From NCBI GenBank assembly GCA_019744815.1, contig JAIEUA010000001.1, positions 416,041-480,040 of the forward strand: a DNA stretch of 64,000 bases, written 5' to 3'. This stretch comes from Phycisphaerales bacterium. Its GTDB lineage: Bacteria; Planctomycetota; Phycisphaerae; Phycisphaerales; UBA1924. Each line of letters opens with the position of its first letter. Position 1 is the stretch's first letter. The notes below the pieces were generated by a model. The model saw only the letters and a list, made by a program, of their open reading frames with translations. It was not told the origin of the DNA and did not search any database. This document shows positions 26,511-36,231 of the stretch, piece after piece. Position numbers and translations under genes: made by a program.

Positions 26511-28190
26511 ATGAAGACCTTCAACGCTGTCGTGTGTGCGCTCGGCGCGTGCGTGCTCCGCGTGCACGCGGCCCAGCCGGAACTCGTGCTGCTGACCGGT
26601 GACATCATCCCCGGCACCGGCGGCCTGGCGGTCGGCAGCGCGATGAGCACGGCGATGATCAACGCCGCGGGTGATGTGGCGGTCACGGCGCCAGTCGGCG
26701 GCGTGGGGTCGGTGCTGAGCTACAACGGCGCGTGGCGCCGGGTTGCGTTCAACGGCATGGCCGCGCCGCAGAGCCCGGGCATGTTCGTCGATGCGATCGC
26801 CATCGGAAGTGTCCACCTCGACGACCATTCCAAAACCTCGTTCAGCAGCACGCTGACCGGCGGTTCGTTCCTGGCGCTCGGCATCTTCGCCGAGTCGGGC
26901 GGTGCGCTCACGCTGGCCGCTCGCGACGCAGCGGTTGCACCATGTTCACCGCCGGGCACCTACATCATGTCCGGCTCGATTCCGATGAACACCTCGAACA
27001 ACGGGCACCTGGCCTTCGCCTGCCGGTTCGACGCGACGGGCACCGGTCTGACGTACGGCGCGATCTTCTCCGGTCAGATGGGGAGCATCGGCCAGCACGC
27101 GCGCCAGGATGCGCCGCCGTCGGGCTCGGGCTTCACCACGCTGGGCGGCCCGATCGTCAACTCCACCGGAGGCATCGCCGCGTTCGCGGGTTTTCTCGGC
27201 CCGACGCAGCGCACCGGCATCTTTGTCGGTCCCAGCGGCGGGCTGCTCGCCGCCGCCACGAGCGACAGCCCCGCGCCCGACGCCGACGGGAACCCGCTCC
27301 CCGGCGACGTGCGCTTCACCACCTTCTTCTCGTTCGACCTGAACGCCGCGAACGCGGTCGCGTTCATCGCCACGATCAAGAACTCCGTGAGCGGGCAGGG
27401 CGTGTGGGTGAAGGATGCCATGGGCCAGCGGCTCATCGCGATCGACAAAACGCCCGTTCCGGGAATCCCCGGCGCGATCTACGGCGCGTTCAGCGGGCCG
27501 GTGCTGTGTGACAACGGCGACATTTTCTTCATCAGCAGCCTCAGCGGGGCCGGCATCAACTCCAGCAACGCACGCACGCTCTTCCGCTGCCGCGGTAAGA
27601 CCATCTCGGTCGTCGCCCGTGATGGCGATCCGTGCCCGGGCATACCCGGCGCGACCTATTCGTGGAACACCGCCTTCACCGCCAACGCCGCGGGACAGGC
27701 CGCGCTCACCGGCGTCACCTCACCCGGCGGCGAGTCGGTGATCCTCCGCGCGCAGCCCAACAACCAGCTCTCGCTGGTGTATCGCGACACCACCAATCTC
27801 ATCCTCCGCAGCAATCTCGTCCGCCGCGTCAGCAGCTTCAGCACGCTCTGGTTCGCCGGCGGCAACGACGGCATCCCGCGTTCGTTCAACAACAACGCCC
27901 AGCTCGCTGTGACCTGCTCGGTGAACATCGCGCCCGGTCAGCCGTTCGGTCCCAACGGCAAGGGCATCGTGGTCTTCCCCCTCGGCGCGTGGTGCCCGGC
28001 GGATCTCAACTCCGACGGCTTCGTCGACGATGCCGACTTCAGCATCTTCGCGGCGGCGTACAACATTCTCGACTGCGCCGACCCCATGATGGCCCCGGGT
28101 TGCCCGGCGGATCTGAATGTCGATGGGCTGGTCGATGACTCGGATTTCAGCGTCTTCGCCGTGGCGTACGACGTGCTGCTGTGCCCATAA
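26511..28190 (+). CDS. Secreted NxxGxxAF tandem-repeat protein with dockerin-like tail
   Basis: 559 residues; the ATG at 26511 follows GGGAG. Signal peptide MKTFNAVVCALGACVLRVHA. The body (~22-490) has the spaced motif of choice-of-anchor NxxGxxxAF repeat proteins: INAAGDVAVTA, TSNNGHLAFAC, VNSTGGIAAFAG, LNAANAVAFIA, TANAAGQAALTG, each followed by a line like GIFVGPSGG or GVWVKDAMGQ. These proteins occur with several different anchor types, and here the anchor is the dockerin-like tail (DLNSDGFVDDAD, DLNVDGLVDDSD, four Cys, ending VLLCP). A promoter-like TTTGGT...TACATT is at 26456-26484. Molecular role unknown. Confidence 0.87.
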   Translation: MKTFNAVVCALGACVLRVHAAQPELVLLTGDIIPGTGGLAVGSAMSTAMINAAGDVAVTAPVGGVGSVLSYNGAWRRVAFNGMAAPQSPGMFVDAIAIGSVHLDDHSKTSFSSTLTGGSFLALGIFAESGGALTLAARDAAVAPCSPPGTYIMSGSIPMNTSNNGHLAFACRFDATGTGLTYGAIFSGQMGSIGQHARQDAPPSGSGFTTLGGPIVNSTGGIAAFAGFLGPTQRTGIFVGPSGGLLAAATSDSPAPDADGNPLPGDVRFTTFFSFDLNAANAVAFIATIKNSVSGQGVWVKDAMGQRLIAIDKTPVPGIPGAIYGAFSGPVLCDNGDIFFISSLSGAGINSSNARTLFRCRGKTISVVARDGDPCPGIPGATYSWNTAFTANAAGQAALTGVTSPGGESVILRAQPNNQLSLVYRDTTNLILRSNLVRRVSSFSTLWFAGGNDGIPRSFNNNAQLAVTCSVNIAPGQPFGPNGKGIVVFPLGAWCPADLNSDGFVDDADFSIFAAAYNILDCADPMMAPGCPADLNVDGLVDDSDFSVFAVAYDVLLCP

Positions 28191-28266
28191 CGCACGCTGT
28201 TACGAGATTCCGATATTCCGCTTGCTCCTCTTGGCTCCTCCCGTAGACTGGCGTCGAGGAGTCTCC

Positions 28267-30864
28267 ATGCCCAGCCCGTTCGTGCTCCGTTCCTTCCTAT
28301 TCGCGGCCGTCCTTGCCGCGCCTTCCGCCGCCCTTGCCCAGCCACGCGATGTCGCCGATGACATCTTCTATCACTTCATGCCCATCGCCTGGCGCGACAG
28401 CGATAACGACCAGTACCGCTTCGGCGACTTCAACGGCATGACCGCCAGCCTGGATTACCTCCAGACCCTTGGCGTCACCGCGGTCTGGATGAACCCGATT
28501 TTTCCGTCCGCCGCGTACCACGGCTATCAGCACGGCGACGCGAGCCAGATCAACTCCCGCTTTGGGACCGAGGCCCAGTTCCTCGCGTTCGTGAACGCCG
28601 CTCACGCCCGCGGGATCAAGGTCTATCTCGACTACGTCGCCTACGGCATCAGCCAGAACAGCACGTGGTATCAGAGCGCTCGCAACAACCCCGCCAGCCT
28701 GTACGACACCTGGCTCGCGTTCACCAACGCCGCGAACACGCAGTACACCGGCTCGGTCTACAACACCTGGGACGGTGCGTCGGTCGGCTTCATCCACTGG
28801 AACCTGAACACCTCCGCCCCTGTCAATCTCAACATCAACTGGGCCCGCCACTGGCTCGACCCCAACAACGACGGCAACACCTCCGACGGCATCGACGGAT
28901 TCCGCCTCGATCACGCGTACTCGAACGCTCCTGAAGGCTGGGGCGCGACCATCAGCTTCTGGTCCACGTGGAAGCAAGCGCTGCAGGTGACCAAGCCCAA
29001 CGTGTTCACCTTCGCCGAGCAGGGCGACTGGGGCAACTACGGCACGGATCTCTTGCCCGCGTTCGACGGCGCGTTCACCAAGCCATTCGAGTTCGCCGCC
29101 CGCAGCGCTCTCTCGAGCGAGACCGCGCAAGGTCTGTACGACTCCATGGCCGCGACGCTCGCCGCGCTCCCCGGCGGGAAACCGCAGCCCGGCAAGACGT
29201 TTCTCACGATCATCGGCGATCACGATGTGTCACGTCTGGCCTCCGAGATCGGCGCCAGCGGCGGGACCGCAGGCCGTGCCAAGGCCGCCGCCGCGGTGCT
29301 CATGCTCCAGCCGCTGCCGCCCATCATCTATTACGGTGACGAGATCGGCATGACCGGCACCAAGCAGTCCTACGGCAGCGACGCGGACGACATCCCGATG
29401 CGCGAGCCCTTCAAGTGGAACGCCGTCGCCGGGCCGCCGATGTCGAACTACTGGCTCAAGGCCAGCAACTCCCTCGTTCGCACGAACTCGTTCTCCAAGA
29501 ACAACGACGGCAAGAGCGTGCAGGAGCAGTCGGGCGTTTCCGGATCGCTGCTGGAGACCTATCGCGCGCTCGGCACGCTCCGAAAGAACAACGCGGCTCT
29601 CCGCCGCGGCGACTACAACGCCGTGCCCGCGAGCGGCGGCAAGGTCTGGGCGTTCACGCGCGATTACAACCCCGGCACAATCGGGAGAACAACTCTCCTC
29701 GTCGCCATCAACCTCGCGGGCACCACGCAGAACACGTCGCTGAATCTTTCCGGCTACTCGATCCCAGTCGGCGGCTCGACCGTGACCGACATCGTCTCGT
29801 CGGCGTCACTCGCGGGGATCACGACTGCCAATCCCGCTGCGTACCCGCTCAGCATCCCCGCGTACTCCTACCGGGTGCTCAGCGTGAGCATCACCCCGCC
29901 GCTGCCGCCCTCGCCTCTGACTGATGGCATTGCGATCCCCTCCGACCTGGGCATTACCGGCGACCCCGATGGATTCGCGCTTGCGACCCAGCTTTGCGCC
30001 ACGTCCTTTGGCGACAACAACGCCGAGCTCGATCAGATGTACGCACGCGCCACTCGCACAGGCTTGTACGTCGGCCTCACGGGCAACCTGCCCACCGACG
30101 GCACCGCCCTCGCGCTCTTCGTTGACACCGGTGCGCCGGGCCAGAACATCCTCAACACCGCGACCGCGGGCAATCCGCCCTCGGGTCTGCAGGAGATCAG
30201 CGGCACGCGCTTCGATGCCGGCTTCTCGCCGTCGACGCTCTTCTGGGTGAATGCCGCCGGGTCGGTGTACGTGGATCAAGTGTCGCTCCCCAGCGGATCC
30301 GCCGCGACCAAGGTTTATCTCGGCCGCAGCACCGCCGACACCGGCAACGGGATCCTCACCGGCGGCACCAACAGCTTCGGAGTACAGGTCGCGCTCGATC
30401 GCACCAACACGGCGGGCGTCACAGGCGCCTCCGCCGCCAATGCGTCCAGCGCGACCAAGGGCTTTGAGTTCTACATCCCCTTCGGCGCGCTAGGCCTGAA
30501 CCCCGCGAGCTGCGGCAAAGTCCGCCTGATGGCCGCGATCGTGCAGAGCGACGGGACTTTCGGCAACCAGATCCTGCCGCCGCTGAACGCGGGCTCGGCG
30601 GCGATCGGCATCGACCCAAACTTCGCGACCCTCGCCGGCACGCAGTTCGCGACCTTCACGCTGCCGAGCAAAGCGGACTTCAACCTCGACACCTACGTCG
30701 ACGACAGCGACTTCGTGGTCTTTGCCGACGCGTACAACCTGTTGGTCTGCACCGATCCCGCCATGGCGGCGGGCTGCCCCGCGGACCTGAACGCCGACGG
30801 CTTCGTGGATGACGCCGACTTTGTGGTGTTCTCAAGCGCCTACGACGCGCTGGTGTGCCCTTGA
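28267..30864 (+). CDS. Secreted GH13 alpha-amylase-family enzyme with dockerin-like tail
   Basis: 865 residues; the ATG at 28267 follows GAGGAG. Signal peptide MPSPFVLRSFLFAAVLAAPS...LAQ. The (beta/alpha)8 domain of family GH13 spans ~28-440. Conserved regions: region I LGVTAVWMNPIF; region II GIDGFRLDHA with nucleophile D215; region III FTFAEQGDW with acid/base E251; region IV IIGDHDVSRL with D320 (GDHD instead of the usual NHD). A domain C follows to ~550, and residues ~555-795 form a beta-rich module of unknown type. The first calcium loop is DFNLDTYVDDSD and the second DLNADGFVDDAD. The leading Cys of the tail is missing (KADFN), although the last Cys is kept (ALVCP). It should hydrolyse or transfer alpha-glucans outside the cell; exact specificity is unknown. 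Confidence 0.92.
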   Translation: MPSPFVLRSFLFAAVLAAPSAALAQPRDVADDIFYHFMPIAWRDSDNDQYRFGDFNGMTASLDYLQTLGVTAVWMNPIFPSAAYHGYQHGDASQINSRFGTEAQFLAFVNAAHARGIKVYLDYVAYGISQNSTWYQSARNNPASLYDTWLAFTNAANTQYTGSVYNTWDGASVGFIHWNLNTSAPVNLNINWARHWLDPNNDGNTSDGIDGFRLDHAYSNAPEGWGATISFWSTWKQALQVTKPNVFTFAEQGDWGNYGTDLLPAFDGAFTKPFEFAARSALSSETAQGLYDSMAATLAALPGGKPQPGKTFLTIIGDHDVSRLASEIGASGGTAGRAKAAAAVLMLQPLPPIIYYGDEIGMTGTKQSYGSDADDIPMREPFKWNAVAGPPMSNYWLKASNSLVRTNSFSKNNDGKSVQEQSGVSGSLLETYRALGTLRKNNAALRRGDYNAVPASGGKVWAFTRDYNPGTIGRTTLLVAINLAGTTQNTSLNLSGYSIPVGGSTVTDIVSSASLAGITTANPAAYPLSIPAYSYRVLSVSITPPLPPSPLTDGIAIPSDLGITGDPDGFALATQLCATSFGDNNAELDQMYARATRTGLYVGLTGNLPTDGTALALFVDTGAPGQNILNTATAGNPPSGLQEISGTRFDAGFSPSTLFWVNAAGSVYVDQVSLPSGSAATKVYLGRSTADTGNGILTGGTNSFGVQVALDRTNTAGVTGASAANASSATKGFEFYIPFGALGLNPASCGKVRLMAAIVQSDGTFGNQILPPLNAGSAAIGIDPNFATLAGTQFATFTLPSKADFNLDTYVDDSDFVVFADAYNLLVCTDPAMAAGCPADLNADGFVDDADFVVFSSAYDALVCP

Positions 30865-30944
30865 GCCGCTGATTCATTCCAGATCCGGTTCAGATCGACT
30901 TGAATCCCGCGGCCATTCTGCGAGGATGGGGGCAGGAGCTCTGT

Positions 30945-32699
30945 ATGTCCATTGCCTCTCGTTTCGTGCCCATCGCCGCCCCGCTCATCGTGCTCGCCGG
31001 TTCCGCCGGTGCCGCCTCGCCCGCGGGATTCACGTACCGCTACTTCAAGGAGTCGCGACCGTTGGCGCTCGACGTCTCGCGGGTCGCGGTCTTCCGGGCC
31101 GACGGCGTGGCCGCCCGTGGCGTCGGGGTCTCGATAGATGGACTCGCCGCCCCCGCCGACACGCAGCTGCCGATTCTGACGCTCGCGCTGCTGAACGTAG
31201 CGGAAGCGCGACGCAACGCCTCCGCGGTGCGATCCATCGTCTCCGCCGCCGGCACGGGTGCCGACGCGTCCGTCGAGTTTGTCTCGCCCGTCTTCCTGGG
31301 TGACGACGGCGGCCCGTTGGTCGTCACCCGCGACGTGCTCATCGGCTTCGAGCCATCGATCGCACCCGCCCAGGCCCGCGCGATCGTCTCGCAGCATCTC
31401 GACGGCGTGATTCTCGACGAGGCCTTCGGCGATTCGCCCGGTGTCTACCGCGTCCGAGCGACCAGCCGCGATGGCTTCGAGGTGCTGGCCGCCGCCAACG
31501 CGATTGCCGATCTGCAAGAGGTCCGCTTCGCCGAGCCCGACATGATCTTCACCGGGCGCAGCGAGCTTGTTCCCACCGATCCGCAGTTCATCAACCAGTG
31601 GGCGCTTCGGAACACCGCTCAGCTCGGCGGCATCGCGGGGCAGGACATGAACGCCGTCAAGGCCTGGGACATCACGACCGGGTCGAGCTCCATCATCACC
31701 GTCATCATCGACGTCGGCGTGGACCCCACGCACCCCGATCTCAACCAGCGGCTGCCGGGCGTCGACACCACCTCCGACGGCGGGGCCGGCGAGCCGTTCA
31801 ACGCCTGCGACAAGCACGGCACCGCCGTCGCCGGTTGCATCTCCATGTCGCTCAACAACGGCGTCGGCGGCACCGGGCTCGCCCCGGGAACGCGCACCGC
31901 CTCTGCCCGCACGTTCATCTCGAGCCTCAACTGCGACGGTTCGTGGAGCTCGAGCGCGAGCTGGACGGTGAGCACCCTCGCCTTCGCCGAGTCCATCGGC
32001 GCCCGTGTTACCAACAACAGCAACTACTACGGCTTCACCTCCAGCACCATCAGCGACAAGTACAACTCCACCAAGGCCAACGGCATGGTGCATTTCGCCA
32101 GCGCCGGCAACAACGGCACCGGCGCGATCAGCTATCCCAGCAGCATCGCCTCCGTGAACTCGATCGCCGCGCTCAACGTCAACGGCGCCCGCGCCAGCTT
32201 CAGCCAGTTCGGCACCGGTCTGGACTTCTCCGCTCCCGGGGTCAATGTGTACTCCACCGACATCCAGGGCACCGGCGGCTACGACTCTGGGAGCAATTAC
32301 GCCTTCGTCAGCGGCACCTCGTTCGCGTCGCCGCTCTCGGCCGCGGTCGCGGCGCTGGTTCTTTCGTACAAGCCTTCGCTCACCGCCGCTCAGGTCGAGC
32401 GTGCGATGCAGCAGGGTGCCCGGGACCTCGGAGCCGCGGGGTACGACACCGGCTTTGGCTGGGGTTTCGTCGACGCCTACCGCTCGCTCGAGCGGGTCCG
32501 CTGCCCCGCCGACATCTCGTTCGATGGTCAGGTCGACGACGCGGACTTTGTCTTCTTCGCCAACTCGTACAACATCCTGCTCTGCACCGATCCCACGATG
32601 ATCCGGGTTTGTGCCGCCGACATCAACGGCGACGGCCTGGTGGACGACAGCGATTTCGTCCTGTTCGCCGGGGCGTACGACGCATTGCTCTGCCCCTGA
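30945..32699 (+). CDS. Secreted subtilisin-like serine protease (S8) with dockerin-like tail
   Basis: 584 residues from the ATG at 30945, preceded by CAGGAG; an in-frame TTG at 30900 would break the leader. Signal peptide MSIASRFVPIAAPLIVLAGSAGA. A propeptide-like region (~25-210) ends in EVRFAEPDMIF, the usual inhibitor-domain end. The catalytic domain is ~212-500: Asp256 in IIDVGVDPTHPDL, His291 in KHGTAVAGC, oxyanion Asn in ASAGNNGTG (~389), Ser459 in GTSFASPLSAAVAAL. The Asp motif has Val where most have Ser/Thr. The tail (DISFDGQVDDAD, DINGDGLVDDSD) has four Cys and ends ALLCP. It may mature or release neighbouring surface proteins, or feed on protein; the context does not decide between these. 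Confidence 0.93.
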   Translation: MSIASRFVPIAAPLIVLAGSAGAASPAGFTYRYFKESRPLALDVSRVAVFRADGVAARGVGVSIDGLAAPADTQLPILTLALLNVAEARRNASAVRSIVSAAGTGADASVEFVSPVFLGDDGGPLVVTRDVLIGFEPSIAPAQARAIVSQHLDGVILDEAFGDSPGVYRVRATSRDGFEVLAAANAIADLQEVRFAEPDMIFTGRSELVPTDPQFINQWALRNTAQLGGIAGQDMNAVKAWDITTGSSSIITVIIDVGVDPTHPDLNQRLPGVDTTSDGGAGEPFNACDKHGTAVAGCISMSLNNGVGGTGLAPGTRTASARTFISSLNCDGSWSSSASWTVSTLAFAESIGARVTNNSNYYGFTSSTISDKYNSTKANGMVHFASAGNNGTGAISYPSSIASVNSIAALNVNGARASFSQFGTGLDFSAPGVNVYSTDIQGTGGYDSGSNYAFVSGTSFASPLSAAVAALVLSYKPSLTAAQVERAMQQGARDLGAAGYDTGFGWGFVDAYRSLERVRCPADISFDGQVDDADFVFFANSYNILLCTDPTMIRVCAADINGDGLVDDSDFVLFAGAYDALLCP

Positions 32700-32751
32700 C
32701 ATGCAGCGTGGTGGTCGCGTCGGGCCGGGCTCGTCGCGTGAGGGTGTTCCG

Positions 32752-33660
32752 ATGATCTTCCGTCATCGCGGCCGATACCCAAGCATGCTCGACCGACTCC
32801 GACGCCCCTCTGCCCAGCCCTTCCGCGTCTTTGCGGTCGTGCTGGCGATCGTGTCGTTCCTCGAGTGTCTCATCATGCTCGCGTTCGGAGCGCTCCTTCA
32901 GGGTGAGCGGCACCCGATCGCCGAGGCAGTCCTCGACACCACGCTCCTCACGACCATGCTGGCGCCGGCGCTGTGGTTCCTGGTCGTTCGCCCGATTCAG
33001 AAGCTCTCCTCCTCCCGCGGCCAATTGCTGGTCCGTCTCTTTGAAGCTCAGGAGGAGGAACGCGGACGCATCGCCCGCGATCTGCACGACGAGCTGGGCC
33101 AGCAGCTCACCGCGATGCTCGTCACCCTGCAAGCGGTCAAGGAGTCCTCCACGATCGAGCAGGCCCGCGAGCGGGCCGAGCTCGCGGCCCAGTCCGGTGC
33201 CGCCGGGCTCCGTGAGGTCCGCCGCATCTCTCGAGGCTTGCGCCCGCTGGTGCTTGAAGACCTGGGCCTTGGGCCCGCCATCGAGCGAATCTGTGAAGAG
33301 TTCCGCGGCACGGGCGGGCCCGCGATCGACCTGCAGATCAAGCTCGACCCGGCCCATCGCTTCCCGCCGGCGCTGGAAACCGCGGTCTTTCGCGTTGTTC
33401 AGGAATCCGTCACGAACGCCGTCCGCCATGCCGACGCGTCCCGCATCGGCGTGCAGATCGAAGCCCGGGCGGGTGAGCTCGTGGTCCGCATCGAGGACGA
33501 CGGCAAGGGCATCGAACCCCATCGACTCGAACAGTCCTTCGGTCTCGCCGGCATTCGCGAACGCATCGAATCACACGACGGGCGGCTGCACGTCCGCTCC
33601 GTTCCGGCGGTGGGCACGACTATTCTCGCCCACTTCCCTCTCGCGGAGAACAAGCCATGA
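32752..33660 (+). CDS. Membrane histidine kinase of the NarX/UhpB type
   Basis: 302 residues. Two membrane segments (~26-48 and ~63-79) enclose a short loop, so there is no large sensor domain. A HisKA_3 dimerisation domain follows with the phospho-acceptor His112 in RIARDLHDELGQQL, and a HATPase domain with N-box VVQESVTNAVRHA and G-boxes DDGKGI and GLAGIRER. The ATG at 32752 gives a compact kinase; an ATG at 32701, just after the protease stop codon, is possible. The stop overlaps the response-regulator start (ATGA at 33657-33660), so the two are co-translated. The signal is unknown; with such a small external part it may sense the membrane state or act with a partner. Its position inside the dockerin island suggests, but does not prove, that it controls it. 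Confidence 0.93.
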   Translation: MIFRHRGRYPSMLDRLRRPSAQPFRVFAVVLAIVSFLECLIMLAFGALLQGERHPIAEAVLDTTLLTTMLAPALWFLVVRPIQKLSSSRGQLLVRLFEAQEEERGRIARDLHDELGQQLTAMLVTLQAVKESSTIEQARERAELAAQSGAAGLREVRRISRGLRPLVLEDLGLGPAIERICEEFRGTGGPAIDLQIKLDPAHRFPPALETAVFRVVQESVTNAVRHADASRIGVQIEARAGELVVRIEDDGKGIEPHRLEQSFGLAGIRERIESHDGRLHVRSVPAVGTTILAHFPLAENKP

Positions 33661-34313
33661 GCCGCATCGGTGTGCTGCTGGTCGACGATCACGCGATGTT
33701 GCGGGCGGGCATGAAGATGCTGATCGGTGCCCAGCCCGATCTTGAAGTGGTGGGGGAGGCCGGCTCGTTGCGCGACGCGGTCGAGCTGGCCCGCAAGCTC
33801 GCGCCGGCCGTGGTCACGCTGGATCTCACCATGCCCGGCGGCGGCGGAGTGGAGGGCGTGCAGAAGGTCCTCGCGGCGTCGCCCGCCAGCCGTGTGCTGG
33901 TGCTCACGATGCACGACGATCCCGCGTACGTACGGAGCGCTCTCGCCCTCGGGGCCGCGGGCTACATCGTCAAGAGCGCCGCCGACACGGAGCTGATCGG
34001 GGCGATCCGCGCCGTCGCCCGTGGACGCGTCTTTGTGGATATCCAGCAGGCTAAAGGCTCTGACTTCCTCACGCCGCAGCCGGGGCGGAAGCAGTCGCCC
34101 TTCGACTCTTTGAGCGACCGCGAGCGTGAGGTGCTGATCGAGGTCGCCAAGGGATACACCAATCAGCAGATCGCCGACCGTGTCGGCCTGAGCGTCAAGA
34201 CCATCGAGTCGTACCGCGCCCGGCTGATGCAGAAGCTTGGCCTGAAGGACCGCGCCGATCTCATGCGGCTCGCGGTCGAAGCGGGCCTGCTCAAGGCTTC
34301 CGACGCGGGCTGA
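33657..34313 (+). CDS. NarL/LuxR-type response regulator
   Basis: 218 residues. Receiver domain 1-120 with acidic pocket D10/D11, phospho-acceptor D56 in VVTLDLTMPGG, the Thr/Lys region MHDDP and YIVKSA. The LuxR-type helix-turn-helix is ~148-205: LSDREREVLIEVAKGYTNQQI, then VGLSVKTIESYRARLMQKLG. It is the cognate partner of the kinase whose stop codon it overlaps by 4 bp. It should bind DNA as a dimer and act as a transcription factor. Candidate targets are the surrounding secreted-protein genes. No obvious shared operator was found, so the target remains open. Confidence 0.95.
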   Translation: MSRIGVLLVDDHAMLRAGMKMLIGAQPDLEVVGEAGSLRDAVELARKLAPAVVTLDLTMPGGGGVEGVQKVLAASPASRVLVLTMHDDPAYVRSALALGAAGYIVKSAADTELIGAIRAVARGRVFVDIQQAKGSDFLTPQPGRKQSPFDSLSDREREVLIEVAKGYTNQQIADRVGLSVKTIESYRARLMQKLGLKDRADLMRLAVEAGLLKASDAG

Positions 34314-34575
34314 GGCAAGCCCTACACATTCATCGCAATGCCATCGGCCCGGAGGCGTTTCATCGCAGTCGACTCGCCGTCGCCCGCGTGGAAACGCTTG
34401 CAGATCATCACCCTACGCGGGATTCCCGCGCAGAACGTTGCTACTGCCGGGGAAACCCGCGCAAGAAACCTTTGTTCTCGGGCAAACCCCGGGCGGCGCA
34501 CCGCCCCTCTCCTGCGATGCTGGACCCGCCGAGCCCCGCACCGGCGTTCGGCCGTCAGAGGCCCAGGAGATTTGC

Positions 34576-36231
34576 ATGATCATGTACTGTTCCCCGCTCG
34601 TGGCAGTCGCCGCCCTGTGCTCGTTGGCCGGCGCCCAAACCGGTTACAGCATCACCGGCGGCCTCTCAAACTTCGATTGTCACAACCACTGCGACGACCC
34701 GTGCGACGAGTTCGAGATCGAGATCGAGGGCATCCATCCCGAGGATGTCGTCCACACCTATCGCAACGGCAACTTCGGCTCGCCCACCGTCACCCTCTCG
34801 CCCGACGGCACGTTCACCATCATCGACTACCACAACCCGCAGCATCTCACTTCGGTCGGCGCCATCGAGCACTTCGGCGTCTCGCTCAAGCAGCTCTCCG
34901 CCGCCACACCCATCCGCGTCCGCTGGATGAAGAACGGCAAGCCCGCCACCGTCAACGGCCAAGTCCCCAGCACCGGCGGCGGCACCACCCCCGCCAGCCA
35001 GCCCCGGATGCCCAGCATCGCCTGCGACATGGGCTCGGGCGGCACCGTCGGCAATGTCACACTGACTGTCCTCAACAACGACCCGATCCAGTCCATCTGG
35101 ATCAAGCGCAGCGCTCAAGTCTCTACCGGCGCCGTCACGCTCGAGGCGTTGATGCCCAACAACCCGGTCGTGACCTCCACCGTCGCGATCGACAACGCCC
35201 CCGTGCTGCTCGGCCCGGGGCAATCCACCGCATACTCCTCGGATCTCATCGAGGCTGAGGACAACCAGAGCGTCGTCTTCGCGGCCAAGTACTACCAAGA
35301 CCTCTCCGCCGGCGGCCCATTCGGCTCCTGGCACGACGTCGGCACCGAGCTCGGCAACGTCATGACGGCCAGCATCGCCAGCCCCGAGCAGGCGTGCAGC
35401 TACTACGCGCCGGTAATCGTCGTTCCGCCTGTCAACACTGAAGGGCCCGCGGGCCGCTCCGTCGATCTCCGTGTCGACGCCGACGCCAACGACATGACGA
35501 TCTCGTACCAGTGGCTCAAGGACGGCGTCGAGCTGGTCAACAACAGTTCCTATAGCGGCGCGACCACCGACGGCCTGACCATCGAGAGTCTTTCCGCCGC
35601 CACCGAGGGGTTTTACTCCGTCCGCGTCTCCAACGCGTGCGGCTCCACCGTCTCGCAGTCCGCCCTGGTCTTCATCACCGGGCACAACATCGCGCCCACC
35701 TGGTCGGCCTCCTGCCCGGCCATCGCCGATCAGCCCGCGTCCAACTCCACCTGCCCAGCGGGCACCATCCTCGCGACCTCCGCCATCGGTGCCGGCCCCT
35801 TCACCTACCACTGGCAATGCGTCGGACCCGACGGCACCTCCTGCGGCGACCTGGTCGACGGCACGTTCGTCGATCCCGCCACCGGTCAGAGCTTCGACGT
35901 CTTCGGCTCGGACTCGACGACGCTCTACATCACCAACGTCCACGTCGGCGCGGGCTCGAACCAGCTCCGCTTCGCCGCCCGCGTGGCGAACGCCTGCGCC
36001 GAGGTCACGAGCAACGCCGCGATCGTGACCGTCTGTGCCGCGGACTTCACCTGCGACACCATGGTCGACGATCTGGACTTTGGGATCTTCGCCAACGCGT
36101 ACAACCTGCTGCTGTGCTCGGACCCGACCATGGACGTTGGCTGCCCCGCCGACATCAACGCCGACGGCATGGTCGACGACAGCGACTTCGCGTTGTTCGC
36201 CGGTGCGTACGACACCCTGATTTGTCCGTGA
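34576..36231 (+). CDS. Secreted protein with Ig-like domains and dockerin-like tail
   Basis: 551 residues; the ATG at 34576 is 5 bp after AGGAGA. Signal peptide MIMYCSPLVAVAALCSLAGAQ. The mature N-terminus is Cys/His/Asp rich (DCHNHCDDPCDEFEIEIEG, residues ~34-52), which could bind a metal or form disulfides. Residues ~50-270 are beta-rich of unknown family. Two Ig-like domains follow: one with ISYQWLKDGVELVN (~290-375) and one with FTYHWQCVGPDG (~385-485). The tail has loops DFTCDTMVDDLD and DINADGMVDDSD, the extra loop Cys typical of Ig-linked tails, and ends TLICP. It lies just after the two-component pair. No enzymatic motif was found. Confidence 0.86.
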   Translation: MIMYCSPLVAVAALCSLAGAQTGYSITGGLSNFDCHNHCDDPCDEFEIEIEGIHPEDVVHTYRNGNFGSPTVTLSPDGTFTIIDYHNPQHLTSVGAIEHFGVSLKQLSAATPIRVRWMKNGKPATVNGQVPSTGGGTTPASQPRMPSIACDMGSGGTVGNVTLTVLNNDPIQSIWIKRSAQVSTGAVTLEALMPNNPVVTSTVAIDNAPVLLGPGQSTAYSSDLIEAEDNQSVVFAAKYYQDLSAGGPFGSWHDVGTELGNVMTASIASPEQACSYYAPVIVVPPVNTEGPAGRSVDLRVDADANDMTISYQWLKDGVELVNNSSYSGATTDGLTIESLSAATEGFYSVRVSNACGSTVSQSALVFITGHNIAPTWSASCPAIADQPASNSTCPAGTILATSAIGAGPFTYHWQCVGPDGTSCGDLVDGTFVDPATGQSFDVFGSDSTTLYITNVHVGAGSNQLRFAARVANACAEVTSNAAIVTVCAADFTCDTMVDDLDFGIFANAYNLLLCSDPTMDVGCPADINADGMVDDSDFALFAGAYDTLICP

